In this document: positions 45,036-55,693 of the stretch, one piece after another | Numbering within the stretch: the first letter of the stretch is position 1 | Layout: each line of letters begins with the position of its first letter | Assembly (NCBI RefSeq): GCF_003182135.1 | Contig: NZ_QGTL01000012.1 | Span: 62,001-126,000 of the forward strand | Direction of reading: 5' to 3' | DNA length: 64,000 bases | Source of the DNA: Nocardia neocaledoniensis | Lineage (GTDB): Bacteria > Actinomycetota > Actinomycetes > Mycobacteriales > Mycobacteriaceae | Notes under the pieces: generated by a model | Database searches by the model: none | Seen by the model: the letters and a program-made list of their open reading frames with translations, nothing else | What the model was told of the DNA's origin: nothing | Translations under genes and position numbers: made by a program

Positions 45036-45248
45036 TCAGCTCGCGGCGGCGGGCACCCAGTAGTTCGAACTCATGCTGGGGCGTTTGCGCATCGCGGCGA
45101 AGCTGTGTCTGGCGGGGGAGATCAGGGCGGTGAACCACGATCGGCGGTATTCGGCGAGAGTCGCCGCGACAGCGGGGAATTCGACGCAATGCACACCGCC
45201 GGGCATGCCCAGGCGGTGGCGAGCCGTCCGGTGGTCTGTGGTGCCCAT
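45036..45248 (-). CDS. Small hypothetical protein between rpsA and coaE
   Basis: 70 aa, basic, with a single cysteine and no recognised domain. Features are 'HCVEFPAVAATLAEYRRSWF' and 'SPARHSFAAMRKRPSMSSNY'. I prefer ATG 45248 to ATG 45254 because GAAGGA lies 5 nt before it. A strong hairpin at its 3' end supports expression as a separate unit. Function unknown. Confidence 0.6.
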   Translation of the reverse strand: MGTTDHRTARHRLGMPGGVHCVEFPAVAATLAEYRRSWFTALISPARHSFAAMRKRPSMSSNYWVPAAAS

Positions 45249-45400
45249 GATCATCCTTCGGTAGCTGGAGCTGGCCTTCTCGCCTGCGCGAAGGTTAGTC
45301 GACGCGACGCGCCGAACCTCGGATTTTGCGTTCCGGCCCCCTGGCGTGTCGGAATGATGCCGTTTCCGGCGTGATCCCCGGTTCTGCGAGACTGGGACCC

Positions 45401-46606
45401 ATGTTGCGGATCGGCCTCACCGGAGGCATGGGAGCGGGTAAATCCACAGTGGCGCGGACCCTGGTCGAGCTCGGGGCGGTGCTGATCGACTCCGACGCGA
45501 TCGCGCGCGAGGTCGTCGCACCGGGGACGCCGGGGCTGACCGCGCTGGTCGAGGCGTTCGGCGCGGAGATCCTCGCCGGGGACGGCAGCCTGAACCGGCC
45601 CGCCCTGGCCGCGGTGGCCTTCGCCGACGACGAGTCGCGCGGCAAACTCAACGCCATCACCCATCCGCTCGTCGGCGCCCGCACCGCCGAGCTGATCGGC
45701 GCGGCACCCGCGGATGCCATTGTGGTGCAAGACATTCCGCTGCTGGTGGAGAACGGCCTCGCGCCGCTCATGCAGCTGGTGCTGGTGGTCGGCGCCGACG
45801 TGGAGACCCGGCTGCGCAGACTGGTGGAGCACCGTGGCGTCGACGAGGCCGACGCGCGGACGCGGATCGCCGCCCAGGCCACCGACGACCAGCGGCACGC
45901 GGTCGCCGACGTCTGGCTCGACAACAACGGCGCCCCCGAGATCGTCGAGGCCCAGGTGCGCGCGCTGTGGGAGCAGCGGCTGGTGCCGTTCGAGCGCAAT
46001 CAGCGCGAGGGTGTGCGGGCCGGGGCCGACTACCGGCTGGTGCCCGCTGATCCGGAGTGGGCCGCGCAGGCCCGCCGGATCATCGCCCGGCTGCACCTGG
46101 TGTGCGGCGCGTCGGCGGTGCGCATCGACCATGTCGGGTCGACGGCGGTGCCCGGGCTGCCTGCCAAGGACGTCATCGACGTCCAGGTGACGGTGGCCGA
46201 TCTCACCACGGCCGAATCGCTGGCCGGGGGCCTCGCGGCAGCGGGTTTCCCGCTCGCGCCGCAGGTGACCCACGACCACCCGAAACCGACGCCCGGTGAC
46301 CCGGCCGGCGCCGACGTCGGCCTGTGGGGCAAGCGCCTGCACGGCAACGCCGACCCCGCGCGTCCGGCGAACATCCATCTGCGCGTGCAGGATTCGCCGG
46401 GCCAGCGCTTCGCCCTCGACCTGCGTGACTGGCTGCGGGCCGAGGAGTCCGCGCGCCGGGACTATCTGGCCGTCAAGCGCGAGGCCGAACGGGCGGCTGC
46501 CGACAAGGCGGGCGAGGCGGCCGCGGAGGCGTACTACGCGGTGAAGGAGCCCTGGTTCGACGCGGTCTATCCGGCCGTCGCCGCGTGGGCTCGCGCCCGC
46601 GCGTAA
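45401..46606 (+). CDS. coaE: Dephospho-CoA kinase fused to a GrpB-like domain
   Basis: 401 aa. Residues ~1-195 are CoaE, which phosphorylates dephospho-CoA in the last step of coenzyme A synthesis: P-loop 'GLTGGMGAGKST', 'LIDSDAIAREVV', 'DIPLLVENG'. Residues ~215-395 form a GrpB/UPF0157 nucleotidyltransferase-like domain ('IDHVGSTAVPGLPAKDVIDV', 'NIHLRVQ'). The same fusion is found in mycobacteria, where the C-terminal domain is reported to aid CoaE folding or activity. ATG 45401 puts the P-loop at residues 6-14, as in the family. Confidence 0.95.
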   Translation: MLRIGLTGGMGAGKSTVARTLVELGAVLIDSDAIAREVVAPGTPGLTALVEAFGAEILAGDGSLNRPALAAVAFADDESRGKLNAITHPLVGARTAELIGAAPADAIVVQDIPLLVENGLAPLMQLVLVVGADVETRLRRLVEHRGVDEADARTRIAAQATDDQRHAVADVWLDNNGAPEIVEAQVRALWEQRLVPFERNQREGVRAGADYRLVPADPEWAAQARRIIARLHLVCGASAVRIDHVGSTAVPGLPAKDVIDVQVTVADLTTAESLAGGLAAAGFPLAPQVTHDHPKPTPGDPAGADVGLWGKRLHGNADPARPANIHLRVQDSPGQRFALDLRDWLRAEESARRDYLAVKREAERAAADKAGEAAAEAYYAVKEPWFDAVYPAVAAWARARA

Positions 46607-46725
46607 CCAGCGCCGCAACTGTTAAACATCAATGTTTCGGAACCCTGTCGAGCGAGGTCGCGCGCTGTGTACATTGTGGCGGGTCACCAAGGGGTGACTC
46701 GATTCACAGGGAAGTTGTAGCGCGT

Positions 46726-47157
46726 ATGACATCACATCACCGTCAGCTCGGCCGTGCGGGCTTCGGATTCACTGCCCTCGGTGCCGTCGCCGCCAGCGTC
46801 GTGCTCGCCGCCCCGCAGGCCTCGGCCTGGGTCGGCAATCTCGGTGTGGCCGGCACCGATCACAAGGTGGGCTGCAGTTACAAGCTGACCGCCAGTGTCG
46901 AGGTCGACCGCCTCACCTCGGTGAAGTTCACCGACAACGGGGTCGACATCCCCGGCAGCCCGGTCTCGCCGTCGCTGCTGTCGGGCACCGTCAGCATCAC
47001 CTGGAAGCCGACGACCGCGGGCCAGCACAAGCTCGAGGCCCGTCAGCTGCTGATCAGTGATTCGATCACGGTGACCGTGGGTGAGTCCTCCGCGACCGGC
47101 AGCCTGGGCTGCGGTGGCGGGCTGGCGGATCTGTTCCCGAGCCTGTCGGCGGGCTGA
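46726..47157 (+). CDS. Secreted Ig-like small protein
   Basis: 143 aa. A signal peptide with a hydrophobic core at about 13-29 ends at an 'ASA' site after residue 34. The mature ~109 residues look like a bacterial Ig-type beta sandwich ('GCSYKLTASVEV', 'VSITWKPTTAGQHKLEARQL') with two cysteines that could form a disulfide. ATG 46726 was chosen because the frame upstream is intergenic. A good terminator follows. It probably stays in the envelope or is secreted; no partner is known. Confidence 0.75.
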   Translation: MTSHHRQLGRAGFGFTALGAVAASVVLAAPQASAWVGNLGVAGTDHKVGCSYKLTASVEVDRLTSVKFTDNGVDIPGSPVSPSLLSGTVSITWKPTTAGQHKLEARQLLISDSITVTVGESSATGSLGCGGGLADLFPSLSAG

Positions 47158-47177
47158 CCCAGCCGCCTGGCGCGACG

Positions 47178-47208
47178 ACCGCCCGGACCCGTACGCGGTC
47201 CGGGCGGT
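47178..47208. terminator. Terminator after the secreted-protein gene
   Basis: ACCGCCCGGACC pairs with GGTCCGGGCGGT (12 bp, 7-nt loop), followed by TTTGTT. It lies between convergent genes. Confidence 0.75.
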
Positions 47209-47217
47209 TTGTTCGTC

Positions 47218-47742
47218 TCAGCGCCAGGTGAGGGTCATGCCACGGCTCGCCAGCCAGCGCTCGAGCGAGTGGCCGTGGGCCGCCATGCCGTCGATCGCGG
47301 CGGTCGCGTGCTGGAACGCGGCCTCGCAGACTGCCGTGTCGAGCAGTCCGCCGGCGTGCGCGGCCAGCAGTTCGTCCACGTCGACGAGCTCGACCTCGCG
47401 GCCGGTGCGCACCAGCAGGTCCAGATAGTGGTCGACGGACTTGTACAGCGTGGCCGACTCCCTGGTGAACACGCCGACGTCGACGTAGACGTCCTGCCAC
47501 TGGTCCACGCCCGGGTTGTAGTGGAGTTTCGACGCCCGCAGCGACAGCTCCGGCAGCACCCACGACTCGAGGTAGTGGAAGTTCGCGTGATCGGAGTGGC
47601 GGCCCATGTACAGGCCCCACGGCTCCTCGCGGTAGACCTCCACCGGGCGGACGAATCCCTTGGGGTCGGTGTTCGTCCGCGCCGCGATATCGAAGTACTC
47701 GATCTTGGGAGGATGCACGTGCACGGTGGATGCCTGCGTCAT
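47218..47742 (-). CDS. DUF402 domain protein (first of two)
   Basis: 174 aa. DUF402 features are 'REEPWGLYMGRHSDHANFHY' and 'YNPGVDQWQDVYVDVGVFTR', with the acidic 'LDLLVRTGREVELVDVDELL'. DUF402 proteins include nucleoside-diphosphate phosphohydrolases, but I cannot assign a reaction here. ATG 47742 is preceded by TAGATT 8 nt upstream. M. tuberculosis has a related gene at the same place between coaE and uvrB. A paralogue lies 44 bp upstream on the same strand. Confidence 0.8.
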   Translation of the reverse strand: MTQASTVHVHPPKIEYFDIAARTNTDPKGFVRPVEVYREEPWGLYMGRHSDHANFHYLESWVLPELSLRASKLHYNPGVDQWQDVYVDVGVFTRESATLYKSVDHYLDLLVRTGREVELVDVDELLAAHAGGLLDTAVCEAAFQHATAAIDGMAAHGHSLERWLASRGMTLTWR

Positions 47743-47786
47743 GACCGGAAAATCTACCGGCGGCGGGCCATGCGCGCCCGGTCGTG

Positions 47787-48404
47787 TCACATCCAGGTGA
47801 GTGCGATGTCCCTCGCGCGCAGCCACCGTTCGACGTCGTGGTCGTGGGCGGCCAGCCCGTCGAGCACCGCGGCGGCCCGCTCGAACATCCGGTCAGCCGA
47901 GGCGGTGTCGAGGTGGCCCGCGGCGTGGGCGGCCAGCAGCTCGCCGGCGCCGAGCAGCGTTGCCGAGCGGCCGCGGCGCACCGCGACGTCGAGGAAGCAG
48001 TCGGTGGCCCGCCACCGTTTGGGCCCGATCCGCTCGACCTCGACGATGTCGAGCACGTAGTCGTGGCTGCGGTGGTGACCGGGACTGTCGTGCGCCACGG
48101 TGGCGCGGACCCCCGGTTCGGGCAGCAGCCAGCACTCCTCGTAGCGGGCCCGCGCGCCGACCGTGCGGGCCAAGTAGAGCCCCCAGGGCTGCACCTCGTA
48201 CCGGTCGACGGGCCGGATGAAGCCCCTGGCGTCGGTGCTGGTGAGTTCGGCCACGTCGAAGAACTCCACCCGGGGTCTGCCCGGCGGCGGGGCCGTGGGC
48301 GTCGCGACGGGTGGCGGCTGCGGGCCGCGGATCTCGCGCGCGAAGTATCCCGCGAATCCCGTGACCGCCGGAGCCGCGACGAGCAGGGGAAGCAGTGCGC
48401 TCAT
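47787..48404 (-). CDS. DUF402 domain protein with N-terminal membrane anchor (second copy)
   Basis: 205 aa. A hydrophobic N-terminal segment (about residues 2-20) and a Pro-rich linker precede a DUF402 domain clearly related to the downstream copy: 'EVQPWGLYLARTVGARARYE', 'HDYVLDIVEVERIG', and a matching C-terminus ('ERWLRARDIALTW' against 'ERWLASRGMTLTW'). I chose ATG 48404 with GAAGGA upstream; GTG 48422 is an alternative. Tandem duplication with one copy moved to the membrane is likely. Confidence 0.8.
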   Translation of the reverse strand: MSALLPLLVAAPAVTGFAGYFAREIRGPQPPPVATPTAPPPGRPRVEFFDVAELTSTDARGFIRPVDRYEVQPWGLYLARTVGARARYEECWLLPEPGVRATVAHDSPGHHRSHDYVLDIVEVERIGPKRWRATDCFLDVAVRRGRSATLLGAGELLAAHAAGHLDTASADRMFERAAAVLDGLAAHDHDVERWLRARDIALTWM

Positions 48405-48797
48405 GGCCTTGTCCTTCACCACGTGCCGATGATCAGACCAAGGCTACGCCGGATCGGTGCGTCCGCACGGGGTCCGCGCCGCGCGCCCGCGCCGAATGGT
48501 CCTGCGACATGGGATCTTTCGGACACGGCCGCGCGACGCTGGAAGGTTGCGGGATCGCGGTGCGCTCCGGTCGGGAGGCGGCCGGACCTGGCGATCGGCG
48601 CCGCGGGGCCGGATCGCCACGATGCTGCGAAGCGCCGGCCCACGCTGTCCGCGCTCCGCGGGTCGCCCGGCGCGATGAGCGGAAATTCACCGGGACGACA
48701 CCGGCGCGCGCACGGACCGACGGCGTGGCGGCCCTGCGTGTCGCGCCGGCGGCGCCGCTCGTCGCGACTTGTCGGTGGTCGCGCCTAACCTGGTCAC
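48405..48797. other. 393-bp gene-free stretch upstream of uvrB
   Basis: No credible gene or strong structure. ORFs here are short and Arg-rich. The only supported element is TAACCT at 48786-48791, 6 nt before the uvrB ATG. No LexA/SOS-box-like palindrome (GAAC-N4-GTTC type) is apparent by eye. Confidence 0.5.
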
Positions 48798-50978
<2,181 letters not shown>

Positions 50979-50982
50979 GCCG

Positions 50983-51450
50983 TCAGCCTTGCTCGGCCAT
51001 CCAGGCGGCGATGCGGCGGTCGGCCTCCTCGCGCGAGATCTCCTCGAGCCGGGTGATCACCGCCCAGCGGTGGCCGAACGGGTCGATGACCACGCCGAAG
51101 CGCTCGCCGTTGACGAACGTCTGCGGCTCCTCGGCGCTGCGGGCGCCGTGCGCGATCGCCCGGGCGACGACCGCGTCGACATCGGGGCAGTAGTGCACGA
51201 TCGAGGTGTGCACCCAGTCCGCGGGCGCGCGCACGTTGTTCTCGGGGATCGGCATTCCGAGCTGGATGGTCGAATCGCCGATGAGCAGTTCGGCGTGCGC
51301 GGGCTGGCCGTCGGGCCGGTCGGCGCGGCTGAGCAGCTTCGCGCCGAAGACCTCGGTGTAGAAGTCGATGGCGGCGTTGCCGTCCGGCACGGCGAGGAAG
51401 CAGCTGATGGAGTGGTAGCCCTCCGGAATGGGCGCGACGGGGTTGGTCAT
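50983..51450 (-). CDS. VOC/glyoxalase-fold protein (PhnB-like)
   Basis: 155 aa. The paired beta-alpha-beta-beta-beta pattern is clear: 'SISCFLAVPDGNAAIDFYTE', 'AELLIGDSTIQLGMPIPEN' and 'GVVIDPFGHRWAVITRLEEI'. The PhnB/YdcJ-like group lacks a proven single reaction; members include antibiotic-resistance proteins and demethylases. It converges with uvrB (4 nt gap) and is divergent from an AraC regulator with 56 bp between, which may control it. Confidence 0.85.
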   Translation of the reverse strand: MTNPVAPIPEGYHSISCFLAVPDGNAAIDFYTEVFGAKLLSRADRPDGQPAHAELLIGDSTIQLGMPIPENNVRAPADWVHTSIVHYCPDVDAVVARAIAHGARSAEEPQTFVNGERFGVVIDPFGHRWAVITRLEEISREEADRRIAAWMAEQG

Positions 51451-51506
51451 GGATTCGATCGTCGTCGGCGCCGCGGTCCGGGTCTTGTAAGAACGCGACA
51501 GATCAG

Positions 51507-52331
51507 GTGACCGCGGTGACCGTGCCGGAATCCGGTGACATGAAGGGCATCCTGCACCCCGGTGAACAGGCCAGGCACCGGTCGCTGGACCGGCTCGCGG
51601 TGGGCCCCGGGCTGTCGGAGTTCGCCGACCGGTACTGGGTCGTGCGCTGGGACCTGCGGGGCAAGCCCGCCTACCGTGCCGAGGTGCTGTCGTTCCCGTG
51701 CGTCAACGTGACTTTCGAGCGCACGCACACCCGCACCGGCGGCTTCGTCAACGGCGTGTGCACGACGAAGTACGTGCGGGAGCTGGCGGGGGAGGGCGAG
51801 ACCTTCGGTCTCCGGTTCCGGCCGGGCGGCTTCGGCGCGTTCACCGGCGCCGATGTCGGTGCGCTGCGCGATGATTCGGCTCCGCTCACCGATGTGCTGC
51901 CCGAGGCGGAGGGGTTGGCCGAACGGGTCCTCGCGGAGCCGAGCGACCTGCGCAGGCGCGAGATCGTCGAGGAGTTCTTCGCCGGTCGCGGTCGTGGCGA
52001 CGATCCCCGGTTCGCTCAGGTGTCGCGGATCGTGGCGGCGATGGCGTCGGACCCGGAGCTCACCCGCGTCGACCAGGTGACCGAGCGTTTCGCCGTTCCG
52101 GTGCGCAGTCTGCAGCGATTGTTCCGCCGCTATGTCGGAGCCGGACCGAAGTGGGTGCTGTGCCGGTTTCGCCTGCAGGACGCGGCGGATCTGCTCGCGC
52201 GCGGCGAGCGGGTGGATCTGGCGGAACTCGCCGCCCGGCTCGGCTATTTCGATCAGGCGCATTTCAGCCGGGAGTTCACCGCCGAGATCGGGATGACGCC
52301 GACCGAATACGCGCGCTCCGCCGCACGGTAG
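51507..52331 (+). CDS. AraC family transcriptional regulator
   Basis: 274 aa. The C-terminal ~100 residues hold the two AraC helix-turn-helix units: 'VPVRSLQRLFRRYVGAGPKW' and 'LAARLGYFDQAHFSREFTAE' with the final 'IGMTPTEYARS'. The N-terminal domain resembles the small ligand domain of actinobacterial AraC proteins ('RAEVLSFPCVNVTFE'). GTG 51507 is used; GTG 51516 or ATG 51540 are possible. Probable target is the divergent VOC gene. Confidence 0.87.
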   Translation: MTAVTVPESGDMKGILHPGEQARHRSLDRLAVGPGLSEFADRYWVVRWDLRGKPAYRAEVLSFPCVNVTFERTHTRTGGFVNGVCTTKYVRELAGEGETFGLRFRPGGFGAFTGADVGALRDDSAPLTDVLPEAEGLAERVLAEPSDLRRREIVEEFFAGRGRGDDPRFAQVSRIVAAMASDPELTRVDQVTERFAVPVRSLQRLFRRYVGAGPKWVLCRFRLQDAADLLARGERVDLAELAARLGYFDQAHFSREFTAEIGMTPTEYARSAAR

Positions 52332-52611
52332 GTGGTGCGTCGATGTGATGGAAGTCCTACTCGCGCAGCGCCGTTGATTGTGTTGTGATAGACCACAGTT
52401 TTCGTGATCCGCCGTTCGATCTGCGCAGGTGGATTCGCCGAGGGTCGCGAACATCACTCGCACCAGCGAATACCAGGGCGAACACTCACTGTGTGATCTG
52501 TCGCGATTTCTGATAAATCGGCCTGTTTTGGCGTTAGGGTCGACCCAATTGCCGCGCTGACGCTCGATTCCCGGGTCGTTCATCGTCGGCACCGACCAAG
52601 TTGGAGGAGAG

Positions 52612-53064
52612 ATGACCGCCTACCGGACCATTGTCGTCGGTACTGATGGCTCGGATTCGTCGTACGTCGCGGTGGAGAAGGCCGCGGCGCTCGCTGCCGA
52701 CGCGGACGCGACTCTCGTGCTGGCCTGCGCCTACTTCCCGACCGATGATCGCGATGTCGCCGCCGCGGCCGACGTCCTCAAGGACGAGGCGTACCAGGTG
52801 CGTGGCTCCGCGCCGACCAACGAGATCCTGCACATCGCACGGGAGAAGGCCGTCGCCGCCGGTGCGAAGAACATCACCGAGCGCGCGATCGTCGGCGAGC
52901 CGGTGGATTCGCTGCTCGACCTCGTCAACGACACGAAGGCCGACCTGCTGGTCGTCGGTAACCGGGGTCTGAACACCCTCACCGGCCGCCTGCTCGGCTC
53001 GGTCCCCTCGGACGTCGCCCGCAAGTCGCGCTCGGACGTGCTGATCGTGCACACCGTCCGCTAG
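52612..53064 (+). CDS. Universal stress protein, ATP-binding type
   Basis: 150 aa single USP domain: 'TIVVGTDGSDSSYVAVEKAA' at the N-terminus and the ATP loop 'VGNRGLNTLTGRLLGSVPSD' (G-x2-G-x9-G-S pattern). In M. tuberculosis the protein at this place (Rv1636) is a cyclic-AMP-binding USP, so this one may also bind cAMP. ATG 52612 follows GGAGGAG. A 280-bp upstream region has a GGGTCGACCC palindrome (52537-52546) but no clear DosR box. A strong terminator follows. Confidence 0.92.
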   Translation: MTAYRTIVVGTDGSDSSYVAVEKAAALAADADATLVLACAYFPTDDRDVAAAADVLKDEAYQVRGSAPTNEILHIAREKAVAAGAKNITERAIVGEPVDSLLDLVNDTKADLLVVGNRGLNTLTGRLLGSVPSDVARKSRSDVLIVHTVR

Positions 53065-53074
53065 GACGTCGAAC

Positions 53075-53110
53075 ACTCGAGGGCGCCGCGTGATCGCGGC
53101 GCCCTCGAGT
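53075..53110. terminator. Terminator between USP and cupin genes
   Basis: ACTCGAGGGCGCCGCG and its reverse complement form a 16-bp stem with loop TGAT, followed by CGTTTT. It serves the USP gene and probably the convergent cupin gene. Confidence 0.85.
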
Positions 53111-53124
53111 CGTTTTCCGGCCGG

Positions 53125-53499
53125 TCAGACAGGCTGCTGCCGGGTGCCCTCGCGCAGGCCGATGGACATCAGGTCGGCGGGTCCGTCGAGTTCGATCCGG
53201 TGCCACCGGCCGCGCGGAACCACGCACGCGGCACCCGCGCTCAGCGCGACGATCTCGTCCGGCTCGCCCGGGGTGTCCGAACGCAGGCACAGCCGCAGCG
53301 CTCCGCGCAGGCAGCACACCGCCTCGTCGCCTGTCGGATGCATCTCCCAGTGGTCGGCGTGCACATCGGCAGCGGTCTCGACGTGGAAAGCGGTCAACTG
53401 CCAGCCGCCGGAACCTGCGGCCATCCGCCGTTCGCCGGCGGAGACGGCGCCGCCGGGCTCGAAGCGCAGGGCACGGTCGAACAGATCGATCGGGGTCAT
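53125..53499 (-). CDS. Cupin-domain protein
   Basis: 124 aa small beta-barrel. 'ADHWEMHPTGDEAVCCLRG' provides the conserved His, Glu and Glu/Asp region of a metal site, and 'VVPRGRWHRIELDGPADL' the second motif. Function in the family varies from ligand binding to dioxygenase chemistry. ATG 53499 follows GAAAGGA. It lies 11 nt downstream of the MFS gene on the same strand, so both are likely one operon under the TetR operator. Confidence 0.8.
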   Translation of the reverse strand: MTPIDLFDRALRFEPGGAVSAGERRMAAGSGGWQLTAFHVETAADVHADHWEMHPTGDEAVCCLRGALRLCLRSDTPGEPDEIVALSAGAACVVPRGRWHRIELDGPADLMSIGLREGTRQQPV

Positions 53500-53510
53500 C
53501 GGGGTTCCTT

Positions 53511-54950
53511 TCACTGTGCTGCCGCGGGAAGGTCCTCGCGGACAACGGGTTCGGTGGGTTGGGGTCGTGCGGCGGGCAGAACGACCGCGGCGACCACCGC
53601 GGCGGCGGCGAACAACAGCGCCGCGACGGCCAGGGCGACGGCGTAGCCGGCGTTGAGGGCGGCCGGGTCGGTGCCCGCGCCGGTGCGGGACGCGGCCAGG
53701 GTCGCCAGGGCGGCCACACCGATGCTGCCGCCGAGCTGACGGGCGCTGTTGAACACGCCGGAGGCCATCCCGGCGTCGCCGGGCGCGACACCCGTGACGG
53801 CGGCCGCGGCGACCGGGGCCAGGCACAGGCCGAGTCCGAAGCCGCCGACGAGCGAGGGGCCGAGAACGTCGGCGACGACGCTGCCCTCGGGACTGATCAG
53901 CGCGAACCAGCCGATGCCCGCGGTGGTCAGCACCGCGCCGGCGATGAGCAGCGGTCGTGGGGACCGGTGCGCGCCGATCCGGGTCGCGACCAGCGTTCCG
54001 GCGATCACGCACAGCGAGAACGGCAGGAACGCCGCGCCCGCCGCGCCCGCGCCCAGGTGCAGCACGCGCTGCAGGTACAGCGACACCAGATAGAACGCCG
54101 AGAACTGTCCCGCCGCGGCGAACAGGACGAACAGGTTGCCCCCGAGCACCCACCGATTCCCGAACAACCCGAGGCGCAGCAGCGGATTCCGCGCGTGCCG
54201 CTCGATGACCACGAAGGCCGCCAGCAGGGCCACGGCCGCGGCCAGCGTCGCGTCGGTCTCCGCCGCGAACCAGCCGAGCTGATCGGTGCGGATCACGCCG
54301 GTCACGAGCAGGCCGATGCCGCCGGTCGCGGCGATCGCGCCGAGGACATCGAGTCGCTCCGGGCTCGCCGACGGTCGATCCGCCGGCACTCCCGCCGCGG
54401 TCGCCAGCAGCGCGACCGCCACGATCGGGATGTTGACCAGCATCACCCAGCGCCAGTCCGCGTATTCGGTGAGCAGACCGCCGACGAGCACGCCCAGCGC
54501 ACCACCCGCCGCGTTGACCCCGCCCCACACCCCCAGCGCCCGAACGCGCGCGGGACCTTCCGGAAACGTCGTGGTGAGGGTCGCCAGGGCGGCGGGGGCG
54601 ACGGCCGCCGCGGCGAGGCCCTGGGCGGCGCGCGCGGCGACCAGCTGCCAGGGTTCTCCGGCGAGTCCGCCCGCGAGGGAGGCGAGCCCGAACACCACCA
54701 GCCCGGCAGTGAACAGCCTGCGCCGCCCGTACAGATCGCAGGCCTTTCCGCCGAGGAGCAGGAACCCACCGAAGGTCAGCGCGTAGATGTGCACGACCCA
54801 GGCCAGGTCGAGCGGGGCGAAACCGAGCGCGTGCCCGATCGAGGGGAGCGCGACATTCACGACCGCCATGTCCAGCGCGACCAGGAACTGAGCGACGGCG
54901 ACGGCGGTGAGTGCGGCGCCGGGGCGCGGCGGTGACGAGTTTTTATACAT
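53511..54950 (-). CDS. MFS multidrug efflux transporter (DHA2-like, 14 helices)
   Basis: 479 aa, mostly hydrophobic, with 'QFLVALDMAVVNVALPSIG' in helix 1 (the motif of DHA2 drug/H+ antiporters), 'LGGKACDLYGRRRLF' as the loop 2-3 motif A, and 14 predicted helices. Likely role is proton-driven export of toxic compounds. The start codon lies inside a 24-bp palindrome (54938-54961), so the divergent TetR protein probably blocks transcription or initiation directly. The cupin gene is downstream. Confidence 0.9.
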   Translation of the reverse strand: MYKNSSPPRPGAALTAVAVAQFLVALDMAVVNVALPSIGHALGFAPLDLAWVVHIYALTFGGFLLLGGKACDLYGRRRLFTAGLVVFGLASLAGGLAGEPWQLVAARAAQGLAAAAVAPAALATLTTTFPEGPARVRALGVWGGVNAAGGALGVLVGGLLTEYADWRWVMLVNIPIVAVALLATAAGVPADRPSASPERLDVLGAIAATGGIGLLVTGVIRTDQLGWFAAETDATLAAAVALLAAFVVIERHARNPLLRLGLFGNRWVLGGNLFVLFAAAGQFSAFYLVSLYLQRVLHLGAGAAGAAFLPFSLCVIAGTLVATRIGAHRSPRPLLIAGAVLTTAGIGWFALISPEGSVVADVLGPSLVGGFGLGLCLAPVAAAAVTGVAPGDAGMASGVFNSARQLGGSIGVAALATLAASRTGAGTDPAALNAGYAVALAVAALLFAAAAVVAAVVLPAARPQPTEPVVREDLPAAAQ

Positions 54951-54961
54951 GTATAAAAACT
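54938..54961. promoter_or_regulatory. 24-bp perfect palindrome, TetR operator candidate
   Basis: AGTTTTTATACA and its reverse complement join to make a fully symmetrical AT-rich 24-mer in a GC-rich context. It covers the MFS start codon (54948-54950) and lies 58 bp before the TetR ATG. Confidence 0.75.
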
Positions 54962-55018
54962 AACCGTGTGAGAGGTCCGTGTCCAGACCGCCGGCGCCGC
55001 ATGGGTCAAGATGGACTC

Positions 55019-55681
55019 ATGCCCACCTCGTCATCGCCCTCGGCGCGCACCGGAAGACCGGCCAGGATCTCCCGCGCCGACATCGTGTCGGCGGCCCACG
55101 ACGTGATCGACACCGACGGCGTCGAGAAGCTGACGATGCGCAGGCTGGCCACCGAGCTCGGCTGCACGCCGATGGCCCTCTACCACCACGTCCGCGACAA
55201 GGACGCCCTGCTGCGACTGCTCCTCGACGACTACGCCGACCAGGTCGAATGGCCGGACCTGCCCGACGATCCCCGGCAGCGGATCCTGGTGGCCGCCACG
55301 GCGATGCACGAGGTGCTCGCCGCCCGGCCGTGGGTGGTCGAGGTCCTCGTCGACGGTGACCTGTTCGGGCGCTCGGCGCTGTGGTTCCCCGAGACCATCA
55401 TCGACGCCGCCGTCGCGACCGGGCTTCCGCTCGACCGCGCCGTCGACGTCTACCGGACCGTCTGGCACTACACCGCGGGCGAGCTGATCATCACCACCCG
55501 CTCGGCCCGCCGTGCGGCGCGGGGCCCGACCTATCGCGCCGAGGTGTTCGCGAACCTCGACGCCGAGAGCACGCCCCGGCTGGCCGAAATCGGTTCCCGC
55601 TGGACCGAATTCGACACCAGGCGCACCTTCGCCGCCGGGCTGGCGGCGCTGGTCGACGGATTGCTGGCCGCCACGCCGTGA
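55019..55681 (+). CDS. TetR family regulator of the adjacent MFS pump
   Basis: 220 aa. The HTH spans about residues 17-65: 'RISRADIVSAAHDVIDTDG', 'LTMRRLATELGCTPMALYHH'. The C-terminal domain is of the TetR_C_1 kind found in tetracycline-class regulators. ATG 55019 is preceded 6 nt upstream by CAAGAT, a possible -10. It is divergent from the MFS gene across 68 bp that contain the palindromic operator, the classic TetR/TetA-type layout. Confidence 0.9.
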   Translation: MPTSSSPSARTGRPARISRADIVSAAHDVIDTDGVEKLTMRRLATELGCTPMALYHHVRDKDALLRLLLDDYADQVEWPDLPDDPRQRILVAATAMHEVLAARPWVVEVLVDGDLFGRSALWFPETIIDAAVATGLPLDRAVDVYRTVWHYTAGELIITTRSARRAARGPTYRAEVFANLDAESTPRLAEIGSRWTEFDTRRTFAAGLAALVDGLLAATP

Positions 55682-55693
55682 CGGCCCCGCCGC

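Noticed and set aside
52332..52611. A DosR box or SOS-like site before the universal stress protein gene
   Set aside because: The GGGTCGACCC palindrome lacks the central ACTWWAGT part, and no other match is close to consensus.
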